In this document: one piece after another, positions 8,040 through 14,553 of the stretch
How positions within the stretch are numbered: the first letter of the stretch is position 1
How the letters are laid out: each line of letters begins with the position of its first letter
Assembly: GCF_030010625.1 (NCBI RefSeq)
Contig: NZ_JASCXN010000004.1
Span: 293,124-357,123 of the forward strand
Reading direction: 5' to 3'
Length of the DNA: 64,000 nucleotides
DNA from: Streptomyces sp. CC208A
GTDB taxonomy: Bacteria; Actinomycetota; Actinomycetes; Streptomycetales; Streptomycetaceae
Position numbers and translations under genes: made by a program
The notes under the pieces: model-generated
Databases searched by the model: none
Told to the model about the DNA's origin: nothing
What the model saw: the letters and a program-made list of their open reading frames with translations, nothing else

Positions 8040-8444
8040 ATGCTCAGGGCGCTGATGTTCCTCCTGCCACTGGCGCTGCTCATCTACGCCTTCATCGACT
8101 GTCTGAACACACCCGAGGACGAGGTCAAGCACCTGCCCAAGGTGGTCTGGGTCCTCGTGATCCTCCTCTTCCCGCTGGTCGGCTCGGTGGGCTGGATCGC
8201 GGCGGGGAAGGAACGGCACCGCATCGGCGGTGGCGGCCGGGGCGGCCGCTGGGTCGCGCCCGACGACAACCCCGAGTTCCTGAAGTCCCTCGGCGACTCC
8301 GACGAGAAGCCCGGGGAGAAGCCGGGCGGGCGCGGCCGGCAGGACGAGGAGCTGTTCAAGGAGTGGGAGGACGACCTGCGCCGCCGCGAGGACGAGCTGA
8401 AGCGGCGCGAGCGCGAGGACGGCGGCGAGGAGAAGGGCGCGTGA
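8040..8444 (+). CDS. PLDc_N-domain small membrane protein
   Basis: A 134-residue protein. Residues 3-21 and 34-54 are hydrophobic and frame the short PLDc_N (PLD nuclease N-terminal) domain, here with the segment PLVGSVGWIAAGKER. After the second membrane segment comes a charged, Gly/Arg/Glu-rich cytoplasmic tail ending in a likely short coiled coil (EEWEDDLRRREDELKRRE-type repeats). Function of this domain family is not established. The ATG at 8040 has GGGGG upstream. It is divergent from the ubiD-like gene. Confidence 0.75.
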   Translation: MLRALMFLLPLALLIYAFIDCLNTPEDEVKHLPKVVWVLVILLFPLVGSVGWIAAGKERHRIGGGGRGGRWVAPDDNPEFLKSLGDSDEKPGEKPGGRGRQDEELFKEWEDDLRRREDELKRREREDGGEEKGA

Positions 8445-8481
8445 GCGTCGTCACGCGGACCTCCTGTACGCGGACCTCCTG

Positions 8482-9369
8482 ATGGAACTACGCCTCCTCG
8501 CCACCTTCGAGAAGGTCGCCGAAGTCCTCTCCTTCACGCGCGCCGCCGCCGACCTCGGCTACGCCCAGTCCAGCGTGACCGCCCAGATCAGGACCCTGGA
8601 GACCTCCCTCGGCACCGAGCTGTTCGACCGGCTCGGCGGCCGCATCCGCCTCACCGAGGCCGGCGAGCGGCTGCTGCCGTACGCACGCCGCATGGCCGAG
8701 CTGGCCGAGGAGGCGCGGGCGGCCGTCGCCGCCGGGGAACCGGCCGGGACGATCACCATCGGCACGATGGAGTCGCTGACCACCTACCGCCTCCCGCCGC
8801 TCCTGGAGTACGTCCACCACCGCCACCCCGCCGTACGCCTCGCCCTGCGCCCCACCCTCGGCGACGCGACCCGGCAGGCCCTGCGGCAGGGCACGTACGA
8901 CCTGGGCTTCCTGATGGAGGCGGAGACCACCCACGAGGGCCTGGACTCCGAGGTCCTGGCACCGGAGCCGTTGGCCCTGATCGCGTCCCCGGACCACCCC
9001 CTGGCAGCCCGTACGCAGCTGACCACGGCAGACCTGACGGAAGCCGCCCTGGTGGGCACCGAACCGGGCTGCGCCTACCGGGACCTCTTCGAGGCGGAGC
9101 TGGCGGCGGGGGCATCCTCGGGCCCGGAGTTCCTGGAGTTCGGCACGATCGAGGCGAGCAAACGGGCGGTCGCCGCCGGCCTCGGGATAGCCCTGCTGCC
9201 CCGGATCACCGTCCAGGAGGAACTGGCGTCCGGGGCACTGGTGGCGCTCGACTGGGAGCCGCCGTTCACGCTCTTCACGCAGCTCGCGTGGCGACGGGGG
9301 AAGCGGCTTCCTGCGCACGTCCGCCTGTTCGTGGAGCAGGCGCGGCGGCTCGCGCGAGAGTCACCCTGA
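8482..9369 (+). CDS. LysR family transcriptional regulator
   Basis: A 295-residue LTTR. The N-terminal helix-turn-helix is clear: MELRLLATFEKVAEVLSF, then AQSSVTAQIRTLETSLGTELFDR, the recognition-helix region. A substrate-binding domain of two alpha/beta lobes follows (TITIGTMESLTTYRLPPLL and later). These proteins act as tetramers and usually control a neighbouring gene. The closest candidate is the convergent EamA transporter, with which its 3' end overlaps by 95 bp. The effector is unknown. Confidence 0.9.
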   Translation: MELRLLATFEKVAEVLSFTRAAADLGYAQSSVTAQIRTLETSLGTELFDRLGGRIRLTEAGERLLPYARRMAELAEEARAAVAAGEPAGTITIGTMESLTTYRLPPLLEYVHHRHPAVRLALRPTLGDATRQALRQGTYDLGFLMEAETTHEGLDSEVLAPEPLALIASPDHPLAARTQLTTADLTEAALVGTEPGCAYRDLFEAELAAGASSGPEFLEFGTIEASKRAVAAGLGIALLPRITVQEELASGALVALDWEPPFTLFTQLAWRRGKRLPAHVRLFVEQARRLARESP

Positions 9370-10195
9370 GGCTGGCGAGGACGATCAGCGGCACGCCGAG
9401 CGCCTGCACGAGCCCGATGTGGTGCCCGTACACCGCCCAGTCGACGAGCATCGCGACCGCCGGGTAGGTGAAGGCGAGGACGGCGATCTTCGCGGTGGGC
9501 AGCTTGGCGTAGGCCGCGTACATGAGCACGTACATCACCCCGGTGTGCACGAGCCCGAGCCCCACCAGCCAGACCCACCCGCTCCCGAGCCCGGACACCG
9601 CCCCGAGGTCGGCGAAGGGCAGCAGCAGCGGCACCCCGGCGGCGACCTGCACGAGAGCGATCAGATGCGGCCTTACGCCGCCGATCCTCTTCGTCACGAA
9701 GGTGGCGAGGGCGTACAGCACGGCGGCGGCGAGCGCGTACCCGAGCCCCTGGAGGGAGGCGGTGTCCCCCGGCCGCACACCGGAGACGAGGACGAGCCCG
9801 ACGAAGGCGACCGCCAGCCACCCCAGCTTCCCGGCGGGGATCCGCTCCCGCAGGAAGAACGCGCTGAGCAGCACGAGGAAGAACGGCTGCGTGTGGTACA
9901 CGACGGTGGCGAGCGAGATGGAGGAGGCGGCGTACGCCTCGAACAGGAACACCCAGTTGAAGACGATGAACACCCCGCCGAGGACGGCGAGTCCGAAGGA
10001 CCGCGCGGTGAATCCGTGCCCGGTGAAGTAGCCGCGGGCCAGGCTGTACAGCCCGAGCGCGACCGCCCCGAAGAGGCACCGGAAGAACACCACCTCGAAG
10101 GGCGAGGCGCCCGACTCGACGACGAAGACACCGAGGGTGCCGGACAGCACCATGGCGAGGGTCAGTTCGAGGGTTCCCCTGGTCTCGTTTCTCAT
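9275..10195 (-). CDS. EamA/DMT family transporter
   Basis: A 306-residue membrane protein with about ten hydrophobic segments arranged as two EamA repeats (residues roughly 10-140 and 150-280). The family exports amino acids, metabolites or drugs. Its 3' end overlaps the convergent LysR gene by 95 bp, so the two coding regions share sequence on opposite strands. The start at 10195 is supported by TAGCGT placed 7 nt upstream, with no Shine-Dalgarno sequence. The last 25 residues are an Ala/Pro/Arg-rich tail, possibly an extension made by the overlap. Confidence 0.88.
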   Translation of the reverse strand: MRNETRGTLELTLAMVLSGTLGVFVVESGASPFEVVFFRCLFGAVALGLYSLARGYFTGHGFTARSFGLAVLGGVFIVFNWVFLFEAYAASSISLATVVYHTQPFFLVLLSAFFLRERIPAGKLGWLAVAFVGLVLVSGVRPGDTASLQGLGYALAAAVLYALATFVTKRIGGVRPHLIALVQVAAGVPLLLPFADLGAVSGLGSGWVWLVGLGLVHTGVMYVLMYAAYAKLPTAKIAVLAFTYPAVAMLVDWAVYGHHIGLVQALGVPLIVLASLRVTLARAAAPAPRTGGRAQEAASPVATRAA

Positions 10196-10202
10196 GCGAA
10201 CG

Positions 10203-10208
10203 ACGCTA
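10203..10208 (-). promoter_or_regulatory. Candidate -10 (TAGCGT) for the EamA gene
   Basis: On the minus strand TAGCGT fits TANNNT and is 7 nt before the ATG at 10195, as in leaderless promoters. Confidence 0.35.
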
Positions 10209-10484
10209 CGGAGAGGGGCGGGGGCCGGTCCACGAGCCAGTGGGGCGTCCTCCCGATGGGGGCGATCGGCGGAGCCGATGGGCTCTCCCCGCCCTCACTG
10301 GCCGCGCCCGGCGCGTGGCCGACACCCGACGGCGTGCGGGCGGGCCGCATGCCAGGCGCGTACACAGGCACCCGTCGGCACAACAACCGGACGTGGCCGG
10401 TCAGTCCTGCCGGAACGCCAGTCGGGCTGAGGCCGTGTGCTCGCCCTCTCGCACCTCGGGCGCGGCCATAAGGGCAGGGCGTCC

Positions 10485-10736
10485 TCAGAGGTAGGTCACC
10501 TGGAGGACGTATCCGCACTCGTAGCGCGGGACGAGGAGGAAGACGAACATCCCGCCGGGAACACGCACGTGTTCGCTCCTGGGGTTCTCTCCCTGGAACA
10601 GGGCCCCGTCGAGGTAGAGGGCTTCCGCCGCTCTGACCAGCTCATCGGCCCTCTTCTCCACTTCGGCGACGAAGGCCGGCGGAGCGCCTCCGATGACGTG
10701 CTCCTCGCTGGGGTCGTACTCCCACCTCCAGCTCAC
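10485..10736 (-). CDS. Small RelE/ParE-like hypothetical protein (candidate toxin)
   Basis: An 83-residue protein starting VSWRWEYDPSEEHVIGG. The order is a short beta strand (WRWEYDP), a helix of Glu/Arg/Ala (VEKRADELVRAAEAL), then Arg-containing beta strands (SEHVRVPGGMFVFLLVPRY) resembling the compact RelE/ParE fold. Its GTG start overlaps the stop of the upstream gene (GTGA), so the two are translationally coupled. The upstream partner looks like a DUF6247 protein, which is often paired with RelE-like genes in actinobacteria. Toxicity is inferred, and Arg/His catalytic residues of active RelE are not certain here. Confidence 0.5.
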   Translation of the reverse strand: MSWRWEYDPSEEHVIGGAPPAFVAEVEKRADELVRAAEALYLDGALFQGENPRSEHVRVPGGMFVFLLVPRYECGYVLQVTYL

Positions 10737-11083
10737 CCACCCACCGCCTTGTGCGCGGCACGGATGATGTCCCCGGCCGCCCGTACGTGCCGACGGCTCT
10801 CTTCCGGGTCCTCGGCGATCTGCGCCAGGTATTCGGCGCGGCGCAGTTCGCGGGCGGTGTCGGGGAACCGCTCGATCTCGATGACGGCGGCCCACTGGCT
10901 CAGGAACATGCGCAGAGGGGTGATGTCGCTCTGTTCGATGGCCTCCGTCACGGCCGCGCGCTGGCTGGCGTCCATCTCGGGCAACCGCTCGGGAGCGACG
11001 ACCGCGAGGGCTGCCCGCAGGGCGGCGGGAGTCCGTTCGGGGCGTGGGATGAGTTCTCCGGCGTAGTCGGGCTGTGTCGTCAC
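10733..11083 (-). CDS. DUF6247-like protein (candidate antitoxin partner)
   Basis: About 116 residues beginning VTTQPDYAGELIPRPERTP. The pattern TPAALRAALAVVAPERLPEMDASQRAAVTEA followed by a Leu/Trp segment and EIERFPDTARELRRAEYL resembles the DUF6247 family, mostly helical small proteins found next to RelE-like genes. GGAGG sits 5 nt before the GTG at 11083; the ATG at 11086 is only 2 nt from it. It is the first gene of a two-gene minus-strand unit. The function is inferred from its partner. Confidence 0.5.
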   Translation of the reverse strand: MTTQPDYAGELIPRPERTPAALRAALAVVAPERLPEMDASQRAAVTEAIEQSDITPLRMFLSQWAAVIEIERFPDTARELRRAEYLAQIAEDPEESRRHVRAAGDIIRAAHKAVGG

Positions 11084-11184
11084 CATGTCCTCCAAGGGGT
11101 GTCGGTCAGCGTATCCAGCCAGAGCGCGGCCTGTGCCGACCACGCTCGTACGGGCGCGGGACGGGCGAGACCCGTTACGGCGCC

Positions 11185-11523
11185 TCACGTGCCGGGCACC
11201 GGATGGCACGGGCACCCGCACACGAGGTACCGCACTCCCGGTACGCCACTGTCACGGCGTACGTGGTTACGGCAGCGGTCGTGACGGCCGACCATGCAGC
11301 GCGGCGACCGGAACTCCAGCTCGGGCTCCGTCGTAAGGACGCGGGCCAGCAGGGAAACACTCGCCGCGTCAGCGATCTCCGGTGTCACCCACCAGCCGTC
11401 GCCCGCGCGATCGCGGTGCAGCCCTTCGTGCCCCACGGGGAGCACGCAGACCGCACCGCCCCACACCGGGCGCACCACCTCCGCGACGGCAAAGACGGAC
11501 CGCCGCGCCCCGCAGCGGCTCAT
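11185..11523 (-). CDS. Cys/His-rich small protein, possibly zinc binding
   Basis: A 112-residue protein with GGAGG 6 nt before its ATG. Two conserved-looking metal-binding segments are visible: a CVLPVGHEGLH motif (Cys followed by two His) near residue 30, and at the C-terminus CMVGRHDRC plus VCGCPCH, which together give Cys/His clusters for one or two zinc ions. Similar short Cys-x-x-Pro-x-Gly-His proteins occur in actinomycetes and their phages. No enzymatic domain is seen. It lies between the candidate toxin-antitoxin pair and the UTRA genes. Confidence 0.5.
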   Translation of the reverse strand: MSRCGARRSVFAVAEVVRPVWGGAVCVLPVGHEGLHRDRAGDGWWVTPEIADAASVSLLARVLTTEPELEFRSPRCMVGRHDRCRNHVRRDSGVPGVRYLVCGCPCHPVPGT

Positions 11524-11667
11524 CGAACGCCTCCGGCGTGGATGTTCCGGTGGTCGACGTACACCCCGACCGTCGCCAGCCACAACGCCCGTCGCCCCCG
11601 CTTGCGATATCGCTGACCCTCTGGCGGAGGAGAGGGCTCCCCTTCTGGTCCTCGGCGCCCGGTTCGT

Positions 11668-11814
11668 TCACCGCCCGGTCTCTTCCCAGGTCTCGAACCA
11701 CCGGTCGAGGAACTTCCGCCAGCCGGCCTCGGAGCGGGCTTGGAGGGCCGGACTCAGGTCCGTCGGCGGTACGGGAGTACCGGGCCGCGGTTCGTCAGGA
11801 TCCGTCGTCTCCAT
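11668..11814 (-). CDS. Small hypothetical protein
   Basis: A 48-residue ORF starting METTDPDEPRPGTP and ending in an aromatic, amphipathic helix (GWRKFLDRWFETWEE). AAGG lies about 8 nt upstream of the ATG, a weak ribosome site. It is divergent from the UTRA-domain gene and shares the intergenic region with the TTAAG repeats. No family recognised. Confidence 0.35.
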   Translation of the reverse strand: METTDPDEPRPGTPVPPTDLSPALQARSEAGWRKFLDRWFETWEETGR

Positions 11815-11824
11815 GAGCCTAACC

Positions 11825-11862
11825 TTAAGCGCACACCACTTTAAGCGGTAAGTCATTAAGGG
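11825..11862. promoter_or_regulatory. Three spaced TTAAG direct repeats (candidate operator)
   Basis: TTAAGCG at 11825-11831, TTAAGCG at 11841-11847 and TTAAGGG at 11856-11862 lie 16 and 15 bp apart, about one and a half helical turns. They are A/T-rich islands in GC-rich sequence, between the divergent 48-residue ORF and the UTRA gene at 11927. Likely a binding site for the GntR protein encoded just downstream. Confidence 0.45.
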
Positions 11863-11926
11863 TGAGTGAGGGTGGTGGCGGGCGAGGAAGTAGGGTCGCT
11901 GACAACAGTGAGCTGGAGGTAGGAAC

Positions 11927-12472
11927 ATGTCGGGCGATGCGTGGATCAGCGAGACCGCGCCGTACCTGGCCCCGCGCGAGCCCGGCCAGAGCGACGCGTG
12001 GACCGATGAGGCCGCTCGCCGGGGGCGCCGTGGCGGCCAACGGCTTCTCCAGACGGGCGAAGCGGACGCCCCCGATGCCGTCCGCGCCGCCCTGGGGCTG
12101 TCCGCCGCCGAGCTCGTGGTCGTCAGGCGTCGGCTGATCCTGCTGGACGACCGGCCCGTGGAACTGACCGACTCCTACTATCCCGTCTCCATCGCGGGCG
12201 GCACGCCCCTCGCGGAACCGCGCAAGGTACCCGGCGGCGCCGTCACCCTCCTCAAGGAGCTGGGGTACGTCGGCGCCGAGGTCGTCGAGGACGTGAGCGC
12301 CGCCCTCGCCACGGCGGAGGAGCGCGAGCACCTGGGGCTGCCCGAGGGGAGTGCCGTCCTGCGGCTGCTCCGCCTGACGCGTACCGCCGACGGGACACCG
12401 ATGGAGGCGGCCCTGATGACCATGCCGGCCGGGCGGCACCTCACGTACCGGCTCGGGAAGCAGGGCGCGTGA
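11927..12472 (+). CDS. UTRA-domain protein lacking a helix-turn-helix
   Basis: A 181-residue protein made of little more than a UTRA ligand-binding domain, the effector part of HutC-type GntR regulators. Recognisable UTRA strands include VVVRRRLILLDDRPVELTDSYYP and EAALMTMPAGRHL. There is no DNA-binding N-terminus: only about 30 residues precede the domain. GGAGGT lies 7 nt before the ATG. Its stop overlaps the start of the full GntR gene next to it (TGATG/GTGATG), so the two products are made together. It may act as a ligand-sensing partner or modulator of its paralogue; this is inference. Confidence 0.7.
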   Translation: MSGDAWISETAPYLAPREPGQSDAWTDEAARRGRRGGQRLLQTGEADAPDAVRAALGLSAAELVVVRRRLILLDDRPVELTDSYYPVSIAGGTPLAEPRKVPGGAVTLLKELGYVGAEVVEDVSAALATAEEREHLGLPEGSAVLRLLRLTRTADGTPMEAALMTMPAGRHLTYRLGKQGA

Positions 12473-13239
12473 TGGCGAAGGAGTTCACAGACCCGAGATC
12501 GCCGCACCAGAGGATCGCGGCGGAGATCCGGCGGCGGATCATCCGGGGAGAGCTCTCGCCGGGAAGCAAGCTGGGGTCCACGGCCGAACTGATGGAGCAG
12601 TACGGCGGCGTGGCCAACACGACCGTCCAGAAGGCCCTCCAGATGCTGAAGGCCGAGGGGCTTCTCGAAGGGCTCCCCGGCAAGGGCGTGTACGTGCGGC
12701 AGCACGCGCAGCAGTCCATCGAGCCGGTCTCCTGCATGAAGCCGGCCGGGCCGGGCGAGCCCTACCCGTGGGTGTCCGAGGCCGCGCGGCGGCAGCAGGC
12801 GGGCAAGGTGCGGCTCCTCGACGTCGAGGTCGTCGTCCCGCCGCAGGAAGTGGCCGCAGCCCTGCGGTTGGAGGACGGCGAGCGGGCCGTGCTCCGCAAG
12901 CAGATCCTGTTCCTGGACGAGGAGCCGACGGAGCTCACGCGGTCGTACTACCCGCTCGGCCTGGTCGAGGGCACGGCCGTGCTGGAGAAGAAGCGGATTC
13001 GGGGTGGCACACCGGCGCTGCTCGACTCGATGGGCTTTCCCCCGCGCGAGTTCGTGGACGAGCTGTCGTCCGAGATCCCGACGGAGGAAGAGGTCGTCGC
13101 GCTGGAACTTCCGAAGGACATGCCCGTCCTCGTCGCCTTCCGGGTGGTGTACTCCGACGGCGGACGTCCGATCGAGGCCACACTGATGACGAAGGCGGCG
13201 CACCGGTACCGGATGCGCTACAGGCTGCCTGTGACGTAG
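12472..13239 (+). CDS. GntR family regulator (HTH plus UTRA)
   Basis: About 255 residues. Residues 8-75 form the GntR winged helix (IAAEIRRRIIRGELSPGSKL, then VANTTVQKALQMLKAEGLLEGLPGKGVYV). Residues about 110-250 form a UTRA domain similar in length and strand pattern to the upstream UTRA-only protein, including EEPTELTRSYYPLGL and IEATLMTKAAHRYRMRY. HutC-type members bind sugars, amino acids or related ligands and release DNA. Start overlaps the upstream stop by one or a few bases (ATG 12472 or GTG 12469). Likely controls its own operon through the TTAAG repeats upstream. Confidence 0.85.
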   Translation: MAKEFTDPRSPHQRIAAEIRRRIIRGELSPGSKLGSTAELMEQYGGVANTTVQKALQMLKAEGLLEGLPGKGVYVRQHAQQSIEPVSCMKPAGPGEPYPWVSEAARRQQAGKVRLLDVEVVVPPQEVAAALRLEDGERAVLRKQILFLDEEPTELTRSYYPLGLVEGTAVLEKKRIRGGTPALLDSMGFPPREFVDELSSEIPTEEEVVALELPKDMPVLVAFRVVYSDGGRPIEATLMTKAAHRYRMRYRLPVT

Positions 13240-13323
13240 CGCGCCTCGGCGGCGGGGGACCGGAATACCTCCCCGTGCGGCGGAGTTGGCAACCGGTACC
13301 CCACGAGACCGGAGCGCACAGAC

Positions 13324-13944
13324 ATGACCCTCGACGCCGTACACGTACCGGATCGCTCGTTCCTCTTCGTCCTCGGCAGCTCCCGTGCCGGCGGGAACTC
13401 CGAGATACTCGCCCGGGCCGCCGCCGCGCACCTGCCCGCCGGGGCAGCGCAGCGGTGGGTGGATCTGAACGACCTCGACCTGCCCGACTTCCGGGACGGG
13501 CGGCACGAGGGTGGCGGGCGGCTGGTCACGGCGGACGAGGAGATGTTGCGGGAGGCCACGATGGAGGCCAGCGACATCGTCATCGTCTCGCCGCTCTACT
13601 GGTACAGCCTCTCCGCCCAGGCCAAGCGCTACCTGGACTACTGGTCGGGGTGGCTGAACGTGCCCGGATCGGACTTCAAGGGGCGCATGGCGGGCGGCAC
13701 GCTGTGGGGGGTCACCGCCATGGCGCACGACGAGCACGTCGTCGCGGACGGGCTGGTGACCGGCCTGAGCCATTCGGCGGCCTATCTGCGGATGCGGTTC
13801 GGCGGGGTGCTGACGGGGACGGGCTCCCGGCCCGGGCGGGTGCGGGCCGACGAGCAGGCGATGAACCGTGCCCGGACCTTCTTCCGGAGTGAGGCGCCGC
13901 TCGCCCGCTTCCCCTATGAGTCCTCCGAGGTCGCGGTCGTGTGA
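13324..13944 (+). CDS. NAD(P)H-dependent FMN reductase / flavodoxin-like oxidoreductase
   Basis: A 206-residue flavodoxin-fold protein. The FMN phosphate loop is GSSRAGGNSEILARA (residues about 18-32), and SPLYWYSLSAQAKRYLDYWSG (about 89-109) is the typical loop that contacts the isoalloxazine ring and dimer partner. Family members reduce FMN, quinones, azo or nitro compounds with NAD(P)H. The start at 13324 is preceded by a GGAG-type site. The next gene begins 33 bp after its stop, so the cytosine deaminase may be cotranscribed. Confidence 0.82.
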   Translation: MTLDAVHVPDRSFLFVLGSSRAGGNSEILARAAAAHLPAGAAQRWVDLNDLDLPDFRDGRHEGGGRLVTADEEMLREATMEASDIVIVSPLYWYSLSAQAKRYLDYWSGWLNVPGSDFKGRMAGGTLWGVTAMAHDEHVVADGLVTGLSHSAAYLRMRFGGVLTGTGSRPGRVRADEQAMNRARTFFRSEAPLARFPYESSEVAVV

Positions 13945-13976
13945 CGTCGGACGTCCCTCGGGGAAGAAGTCACCCC

Positions 13977-14432
13977 ATGGATCTTCAGGAACAGGACCGC
14001 CGGTGGCTCGCCACCGCCCTCGCCGAGGCCCGCGCCGGGTTCGCCGAGGGCGGGGTGCCGATCGGGGCCGCGCTCTACGGGGCGGACGGGACGCTGCTCG
14101 GGCGTGGGCACAACCGGCGCGTGCAGGACGGGGACCCTTCGGCGCACGCCGAGACCGACGCCTTCCGGGACGCCGGCCGGCAGCGCTCGTACCGGGGGAC
14201 GACGATGGTGACGACGCTCTCGCCCTGCTGGTACTGCTCCGGGCTCGTGCGGCAGTTCGGGATCTCGCGGGTCGTCGTCGGGGAGGCGGAGACCTTTCAC
14301 GGCGGGCACGACTGGCTCGCCGGGCACGGGGTCGAGGTCGTGGTCCTCGACGATCCCGAATGCGTCGCCCTGATGCGGGAGTTCATCGCCGCCGAACCCG
14401 CTCTGTGGCACGAGGACATCGGGGAGGCGTGA
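13977..14432 (+). CDS. Cytosine deaminase, yeast Fcy1-like
   Basis: A 151-residue zinc deaminase. HAET (His-Ala-Glu) supplies the zinc ligand and the proton shuttle, and SPCWYCSG supplies the two Cys ligands (PCxxC). The C-terminal half (GISRVVVGE, GHGVEVVVLDDPEC, and the end WHEDIGEA) closely follows yeast cytosine deaminase Fcy1, including its ending FEDIGE-like. Such enzymes convert cytosine to uracil for pyrimidine salvage. A nucleoside or guanine deaminase is less likely because of this C-terminal match. ATG 13977 is preferred over GTG 13941, which would overlap the upstream gene. Confidence 0.82.
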   Translation: MDLQEQDRRWLATALAEARAGFAEGGVPIGAALYGADGTLLGRGHNRRVQDGDPSAHAETDAFRDAGRQRSYRGTTMVTTLSPCWYCSGLVRQFGISRVVVGEAETFHGGHDWLAGHGVEVVVLDDPECVALMREFIAAEPALWHEDIGEA

Positions 14433-14553
14433 GATCGCCCTACCGGCGGTAGCCCCCAATCCCGCCAATCCCTGGCCTCCTCCCAACTCCCCGCCGATAA
14501 TCGTTATTTGACGCTGTGACGGGGCACAACTCGTGTGAATCGGGGGGTGGCGG

